Part shown: in pieces, positions 58,080 through 64,000 of the stretch
Layout: every line of letters begins with the position of its first letter
Numbering within the stretch: the first letter of the stretch is position 1
Assembly (NCBI GenBank): GCA_037178975.1
Contig: JASJZH010000005.1
Location: 2,356,001 to 2,420,000 of the forward strand
Length of the DNA: 64,000 nt
Direction: 5' to 3'
DNA from: Oscheius tipulae
Lineage: Eukaryota > Nematoda > Chromadorea > Rhabditida > Rhabditidae
Program-made: the position numbers and the translations under genes
Notes under the pieces: model-generated
Told to the model about the DNA's origin: nothing
Database searches by the model: none
What the model saw: only the letters and a program-made list of their open reading frames with translations

Positions 58080-59090
58080 AGTCAGCCTGCCGTGGAAGCC
58101 AATATTTAAACGAAGAAAGGCTTCGGTCGTCAGTTAATGTAAAAACAAAAAGTTTCAATTCGAATATGATTGACGCTGTGAGCCTACTCAATGATTCTTT
58201 GCGAAACTACTCTGATATAAAAACACTAGACAGCTGGTAGAGCGACCAGATAGTGCAGACAAATCGATAGCGGGAGGCAACTATATTTGCCGAAACACAC
58301 ACTTTGTGTACCAAAGATCAAGGCCTATGATGAGAGTCGGAAAACGCCGGGCACAAAGTCGACAGAGAATCTGCAGCGAATGTGAAAGAAGGGGGAGAGG
58401 ATGAGACGGGGAGAGTCTTGTGACTTGGTCTGTTTGCTCAAGAGAACAAGAAGATACTGGTAGCAGAGATCACAAACCTGGTCAGCCTCGCCGAGGCGGT
58501 CCCAGACTTCTGTGTCTTTTCTAAGGTTCTTACCAGAGACGGGCTGAATGCGCACTCCAAAGTAAAAAATCCTCGTCATCCGCAGTCAAAATGATTCAAC
58601 TTTGTAATAAAACCCAGAGGTGATCATACGAACGTTCACGAGGCTTCTTATTTCAGCTGCGCAAAGTTTCAGCGATCAGACGAAAGGAGTGCACCACCAC
58701 GATATTGCATGTGACTTCATTCCATATGGCTACAAAGACGCAAGACACCGCCGCGTCCAAGGAAAATTTATAAAAGAAGCAAGAGGACTATATCTGTCCT
58801 GTTCATCGTCGACTCTTCTAGCTCGATTGGAAACACTGGCAGTCGGTTAGTTGATTGGGATACGGAGAGGCAGCGAGACAGAGACAGAGAGACAGAGAGT
58901 TAAAGAGAGGACAGTAGAAAAAGAGCAACCTGTAGAGAAGTCTCATTGTCCTTGGTCGCACTATTAGAATTGGTGCCAGCTTATAGGAGAAGAGTAGGCA
59001 GTGCTGACTGAAGAAAGATACTACAGGCGTCTATATTGACAACATCGGCGTGGTTAGCATCCGCAGCGTTATATAATGACTCGTTCTGCT
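58080..59090. repeat. decayed duplicate of the ankyrin-gene 3' region
   Basis: 58085-58230 matches 62273-62421 almost base for base (GCCTGCCGTGGAAGCCAATA..., then CTCAATGATTCTTTGCGAAA). 58547-58870 matches 62545-62890 (ACGAACGTTCACGAG, TATGGCTACAAAGACG, CACCGCCGCGTCCAAGG-like). 58935-59075 matches interrupted pieces of the ankyrin coding exon at 63060-63260 (TCATTGTCCTTGGTCGCACT). The ankyrin part has lost blocks and its frame. Direct orientation, ~4.2 kb apart. Confidence 0.85.
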
Positions 59091-59344
59091 CGAGTTACAA
59101 AGAGACTCAGTCCACCTGGGGCCCCCTCCTTCTCCCTATCGCCGACCAAATTATTGTATTGTCTAGTATTAGTAAACTATATTAGCTACGTTCCTTTCTG
59201 GTACTGGGGGATATATTTGGTCATGCCAAATAAGAACCCGTGAGTTTTTTGTTCCAAGTCCCGCGTGGCAAGTCGACCCCTACCGACTCAAACCTCAATC
59301 TCTTATCTTCCCTCCAACCTCCGGCTCATCTTCGACGCTTTTGT

Positions 59345-59948
59345 GGGGAATGAGAAGTGGGTAACGTACGTAAGCTTCCAAAGGAAGCGTCAATGGGTGG
59401 GTCCAGGGCAGACACCAAGTCCTGATGTGAAACCCGACACCCATCAAAAGAAGGTTATGCTCTGTGTTTTCTAGGATGGGAACTGCTGGATGCTGGAACT
59501 ACCCTTACGGCCGCCATATACAGCCTGCAACTTGAAAAGGTTGCCGTTGCACTTCGTCAGAAACGACAGCTGAAGTCGAAGATCATCCTGCTGATGAACA
59601 ACGTGCGCTCCCATGTTGCAAAACTCATTCGCTCCAAGATCCACGACCTGGATTGGGAGTTTTTACCCTATCCTCCTTATTGCCCGCACCTTGCCCCTTC
59701 CGCCTATTATCTGTTCCGGACTCTCAACAACGAGATTGGAGGACAACAGTTCGATTCCAACGGCGCACTCAAAACCTGGTTGACAATCTTCGTCAAAACC
59801 CAAGGTGTTCTACGAGGGTGGGATCCGTAAGTTACCCGTGAAATGGGCAGACGTGGTACATCATAATGGTGATTACAACGAATGAAAAAGTTGTTTGGAA
59901 GTCAATAAATTTTTGTATTTGAAAAAGCGACTTAGTTACCAACCCAAT
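59345..59948 (+). mobile_element. mariner fragment, 3' half
   Basis: It matches 43484-44103 of the intronic mariner, from AATGAGAAGTGGGTAACGTA through the terminal ...TTACCAACCCAA, ending at a TA. It encodes NVRSHVAKLIRSKIHDLDWE and an altered catalytic end (PHLAPSAYYLFRTLNNEIGG, where D and S of the family motif are changed). It is 5'-truncated and has small deletions relative to the other copy. Not autonomous. Confidence 0.85.
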
Positions 59949-60397
59949 ATAATTTGAAGAGTTGAGACCTTGGACACTAATACTGACGGTGAAGCACAAA
60001 ATATTTTGAGAGTCACTGTCAGCCAACTTTACCTGTTCCTTATATCGCAAAGTTTAAAAAGAAGTACTTAACGTTCAGGTATTGTCACTAGCCTTGTCCT
60101 GTTCACTAGATATCTGGCTTGAAACATGAAAAAACTAACTACTTTTCGTTCCTTTCGGCCATTCGGTGCACGAGCAGAAACAGAAAGAGTAAAACAATAT
60201 CAGAGGATTTATATGTATCCAGTCTGTCGCGACTCTTCTTCGTTTTCGCGCCCTTGTTCTCCGCGATGATATGATTCTCTTCGGTGCCCACTATCGTCGT
60301 ACACATACTTTTACACTTGAACTTCATTAAGAGAGTCTTATTACAGATATTCTGCCAACTTGGTTCAGAGCAGGATCCGAGGAACTGTCAGCTGCGG

Positions 60398-61900
60398 TCA
60401 CACGAGTCTTTTCGCGCTCCTCTTCATGGGAAACAGTTTCTCGTCCGAGGAACTCTTTTCTTCACTAGCTTCGATGGGAGCATCAGTCTTCTGAACAAAG
60501 ATAGATGAAACTGCTTCTTTTTATCTGTTTCTGTGTATAGCTGTCAAAAGATGCGTTACAGTAGATTGAAAAGATGTACTTAGTGCTAAAGGAGTATGTC
60601 AGTTTGAAGAACCGTGTCAGTACGCCAATTTTGAACCGAACATCGGCTGCCAAAGTTTTAACGAGCACAGATTGAAAAGAAGCACCTGGACAGGATTGTA
60701 GAATGGTAGTGAAACTGACAAACTGAGTGTCGTGCGAGTGTCCGGACCTTTTTCTAGTTTGCAAAAGTTAAAATTCAGGTGATTTCGTAGCAAATTGAAA
60801 TTGCACTGGCTTTCAGTTTCTGCAACTAATTCGAGCTGCAAGGTTGAGCCTTGTTGAGTCAGAAATGCGACGTAACATTAGTTTTGAACTACCATATCGA
60901 GGTAAAACTGTTCCCCAGTGGGAACAAGGCAACCTCATTCCACAAGAGTTACTTTGGGAATTTTTTTTTTGGGTGCAAAACTCTGGTCTAGGCAGTACAA
61001 ACTGTGGGGAAGATTATTGAACGCCCTAAACCAGCGTAGATTCGTTTTTTAAGCAATTGGGATGCATTCGACTACTATTCCCAGTTGTTGTCTAAAAATA
61101 AAGGAGCAACAGGCTACCAGAAGCTACAAGTTCGACGGAATATTCTTTCTCTGCAACTAGCCTTAACTTGCCAAAAAGTGCGTGACTTGTCGAGACAAGG
61201 CTGGCAAGTACTGCCGAGAAAGCTTCTCAAATGGTAACTTTTGTTCTGGAGTAGCATCTTTGCGGGTTTATATTTCGGTAATAATCGATGATAAAGCAAA
61301 AAAAAAAGGACACCTACGTAATCAGCGAGTTTTTCCCTACAATGCCCATATCAGAACTCATGGTCGAAAGGAAGGTCCGGACACTCGCTTTAACGGAAAT
61401 GAAAGCTGGCTCACCTCATCCTCAGTCTTTCTCTTCCGGCTAGAATCTTGACGATGCCGAAGGCGGTCCATGTCAATAGAGCTGCTGGGCTTGTCTTGCG
61501 ATTCTCGCTCCTTCTTCTTCACTTCCTTTATAAGATTGACAGGGGCACTTCCGAAGTCGCCTGTATCAATCTCCTGCGTCTTGCTGGGCACGACGGCGGT
61601 CTCATTGATTTTCCCCACAAGATCGAAAATCCTGAAAATAAGTCACTACAAAATGTATAAATCGACTAACCAGTCACAAAAATCCTTCGTATCTTTGCTC
61701 ATGAAGGCCTCCAGGCTCTCGATCATGTACTCCTTCGTCTCCTCGTTGATAATCATGGACATAATCTTTTCGGGCAGTTCTTTTTCAACATGCTCTTGTG
61801 TTTCGGCAAGTTTCGCGGTGATGGTAGCCTAAACATTAAAAATTAAGGTTTAACGAAGAAAAGAACTTACTTTAAGCTTCATATAGTCGGCGAAATACAT
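60398..61900 (-). CDS. ZC3H14/SUT-2/Nab2-like N-terminal domain protein, without zinc fingers
   Basis: Exons on the minus strand 61900-61871, 61828-61671, 61631-61415 and 60490-60398 close in phase to 165 residues. The segment KATITAKLAETQEHVEKELP, then EKIMSMIINEETKEYMIESL, EAFMSKDTKDFCDW and IFDLVGKI, follows the PWI-like fold at the start of ZC3H14/Nab2 and C. elegans SUT-2. It is followed by a charged linker (RRL..RQDSSRKRKTEDE) and a short basic end (FPMKRSAKRLV). The family normally ends in tandem CCCH fingers that bind poly(A) RNA. None is seen here, so this is a truncated paralogue, or the last exon is wrong. The ATG lies 5 nt behind CAACTTGCAG, a likely trans-splice acceptor. Likely nuclear. 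Confidence 0.6.
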
Positions 61901-62995
61901 CTCCTCTGCAAGTTGAAGTGAATTCAGACCACTGAAATAATTTCTATTAGACTGAGATCAATAAAAAAAAGCGAGAAAGTGATATAGGGAAGGAGGAAAA
62001 GTGTCCCTTGTTACGTTTTCGCAATTCAGAGCCATTGCAATGACACTTGTGTACGCAATAGTTCGCCACGCTGACAGTAGACCGATAAATAGAAACAAAC
62101 AAAAACTTGGGCATGTCTAAAGGTTTTTTATACGGCAATATTCTTCAGAACTTAACATTAGTGGAGTAGTTTTTACGGATATCCAGGAGGTCTTCTTGGG
62201 AAATGCTGGCAGTAGTGAAGTTCTGAGAGGTGGTCGGAAGAGTGACAACAACGAGTTGAGTCCTGTCTGAGCCTGCCGTGGAAGCCAATATTTAAACGAA
62301 GAAAGGCTTCGATCGTCAGTTATCTGGTAATGTAAAAACAGAAAGTTTCAATTCGAATGTGAATGACGCTGTGAGCCTACTCAATGATTCTTTGCGAAAC
62401 TACTCTGATATAAAAACACTTGTGATGCCTGCTGGTAGTAACAGTTGAAATAGCTGGCTCTAAGGTATTCACCAACTCGTATACCGTATAGGCTGCGTAC
62501 CAGAGCTGACTACTATAGATTGCCGATACCTAGCCTTGTGATGTGCACTCCAAAGTAGAAATGTTACATCCTCGTAATCCGCAGTCAAAGTAGTTCAAAT
62601 TAGTAGCCCGAACGTGACCATACGAACGTTCACGAGACTTCCTGTTTTAGGTGCGCAAAGTTTCAGCGGTCCGACGAAAGGAATGTGCCACCATGGTATA
62701 GCATATGTTCATGTCATATGGCTACAAAGACGGCAAGGCGTTCAATGCTTGCTGCTGCAAGGCACCGCCACGTCCAAGGGAAACCTGTAAAAGAGTCAAG
62801 AGAACTATGTCTGTCCTGTTCGTCGTCGATTCTTCTAGCTCGATTGGAAACAGAGACTGGCACTCGCTTAGATGAGTGGGATACGGAGAGGCAGCGAGAC
62901 ACAGAGACACAAAGAGACAGAAGAGAGTAGAGAGTAGAAAATACAAAATATGATGGTTTTTATTTGAAGCTCAACTGTTGTTGGATGTTTGTCGT
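61901..62995. repeat. parental copy of the 58-kb duplication
   Basis: 62273-62421 and 62545-62890 are the better-preserved copies of the blocks at 58.1-58.9 kb. A GACAGAGA-type tract lies at 62890-62935 close to the ankyrin gene stop. No gene is called here. A possible exon-like stretch at 62150-62240 could not be joined to anything. Confidence 0.6.
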
Positions 62996-64000
62996 TTAAC
63001 GGGCTCCATATTTCACTAGAATGGCCGCTACTTCGTTGTGACCTTCTGCTCGAGCAAACTGTAGAGGAGTCTCATTGTTCTTGGTCGCACTATTAGGATT
63101 GGCGCCAGCTTGTAGGAGAAGAGTTACAATGTCCATGTTTCCTTTAAAACTGGCAATGTGCAGTGCTGACTGAAGAAAGATACAACAGGCGTCTACATTG
63201 GCTCCATATTGAATGAGGATTTTGACAACATCGGCGTGGTTATCACGCGTAGCAATATGTAGTGTAGTTTGACCATCATTGGTTGTCGTGTTCGGATTAG
63301 CTCCACTTTCTAGGAGATAGGTGACACATTTGATCGCACTTTTGCAAGCAATATGAAGAGGAGACACTCCATATTTGTCGATGACTTCTATCGTAGCCTT
63401 GTGTTGAAGCAACAATTTGACTACTTCGCACATGCCTGCACTGCAAGCGATATGAAGAGGAGTACGACCGTTATAATCACAAGCATTAAGATCAGCATTC
63501 TCGTCGAGTAGAAGCTTTACCATTAGTTCGTCACCACTCCGAGCAGCAAAATGAAGAGGAGTACAGCTCTTAAGGGTACCGGCATCAATCGGCGCGCGAT
63601 GTTTGAGCAGGGTTCTGGCACTTTCAGTGTGATTATTGTTAGCAGCAAAATGTAAAGGAGTCCACCCATATATATCCTTTGAAGAGATTGAAGCTCCTGC
63701 TGTAATAAGCATTTCCACGATCAAATTATGTCCCAGACAAACAGCAAAGTACAGTGGAGTGGCGCGATATATATCTTTACTGTCGATAGTAGCTCCATGT
63801 TGAAGAAGAAGCTTCACCATGTCAACATTACCTTTGTGGGCAGCAAAATGAAGAGGAGTACGGTTCTCAAGGTTACCGGCATCAATCGGCGCGCGATGCT
63901 TGAGCAGGGTTGTGGCACTTTCAATGTGATTATACCACACAGCAAGATGTAAAGGAATGCACCCATCTTTATTCTTTGAAGAGACCGAAGCTCCAGCTTT
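62996..64000 (-). CDS. ankyrin-repeat protein (5' end beyond the window)
   Basis: A single open frame reads from the right edge to a stop at 62996 on the minus strand, giving about 334 residues of consecutive 33-residue ankyrin repeats. Examples: NRTPLHFAAHKGNVDMVKLL, GWTPLHFAANNNHTESARTL, GRTPLHIACSAGMCEVVKLL, GQTTLHIATRDNHADVVKIL, and the last, ETPLQFARAEGHNEVAAILV followed by KYGAR. About ten repeats are present. The frame is open to base 64000, so the start and any other domain lie outside. Two blocks of three repeats, 297 bp apart, are nearly identical at the DNA level, a recent internal duplication. Ankyrin repeats bind proteins; the partner cannot be told. A decayed copy of its 3' end lies at 58.9 kb. 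Confidence 0.85.
   Translation of the reverse strand, partial: KAGASVSSKNKDGCIPLHLAVWYNHIESATTLLKHRAPIDAGNLENRTPLHFAAHKGNVDMVKLLLQHGATIDSKDIYRATPLYFAVCLGHNLIVEMLITAGASISSKDIYGWTPLHFAANNNHTESARTLLKHRAPIDAGTLKSCTPLHFAARSGDELMVKLLLDENADLNACDYNGRTPLHIACSAGMCEVVKLLLQHKATIEVIDKYGVSPLHIACKSAIKCVTYLLESGANPNTTTNDGQTTLHIATRDNHADVVKILIQYGANVDACCIFLQSALHIASFKGNMDIVTLLLQAGANPNSATKNNETPLQFARAEGHNEVAAILVKYGAR

Noticed and set aside
58325..58579. Minus-strand frame with EVWDRLGEADQV, faintly like an NHR ligand-domain exon
   Set aside because: The match to IWDTFLIAQAD of NHR-A is too short and the rest does not align.
60139..60327. Minus-strand frame ending in a hydrophobic stretch (VLLFLFLLVHRMAERNEK)
   Set aside because: Considered as a tail-anchored protein exon or extra exon of the ZC3H14-like gene; no phase-compatible junction found.

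Overview
The window looks like a gene-dense nematode chromosome segment. The reasons are very short introns (about 32-80 nt) with TTTTCAG-type acceptors, several start codons placed 2-8 nt behind a strong acceptor as expected for spliced-leader trans-splicing, and the gene families present (C-type lectins, a receptor-L-domain protein, two nuclear hormone receptors, a Vps52 subunit, a mitochondrial-type HflX GTPase). The genus cannot be named from sequence alone. No prokaryotic operon, CRISPR array or phage signal was seen.

1-13 kb is decayed, repeat-rich DNA. It holds a broken two-domain C-type lectin gene and at least three lectin-domain fragments, a DIRS-like retroelement remnant, an inverted partial copy of the HSP70 gene found at 24.4 kb, a minus-strand kinase gene with a C-terminal SH3 domain, and an internally deleted Ty3/gypsy element.

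13-20 kb holds three co-oriented genes for single-pass type I membrane proteins. The first two are paralogues sharing an otherwise unfamiliar cytoplasmic tail; the third has a receptor-L-domain ectodomain and a Ser/Thr-rich stalk. Perfect inverted repeats sit at the 3' ends of the second and third genes, and a longer fold-back follows.

20-27 kb holds two HSP70-family genes in tandem. The first has a Pro/Asn-rich tail and several frame breaks. The second is intact but ends early in the lid, without a C-terminal EEVD.

27.7-35.4 kb holds a chromodomain-like gene, a kinase relic, a PH-domain gene, a cluster of RING-CH (MARCH-type) membrane proteins with one relic, a small secreted three-finger protein and a ~0.7-kb fold-back DNA element.

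35.8-49.4 kb holds two conserved housekeeping genes whose splicing could be reconstructed completely with frame closure: vps-52 (16 exons, 685 aa) and a GTPBP6/HflX gene (10 exons, 475 aa). The vps-52 introns host two tRNA-Thr genes with different anticodons, a tRNA pseudogene, an antisense gene for a 56-aa secreted peptide and a dead mariner element.

49.8-64 kb holds two paralogous nuclear hormone receptor genes on the minus strand, a truncated ZC3H14/SUT-2-like gene, a second mariner fragment and an ankyrin-repeat gene running off the right edge, part of which is duplicated as a decayed copy at 58-59 kb.

The strongest unexplained signals are the dispersed TGAAACA word, the antisense secreted-peptide gene in vps-52, the type I membrane-protein family with its conserved tail, and the fold-backs at gene 3' ends.
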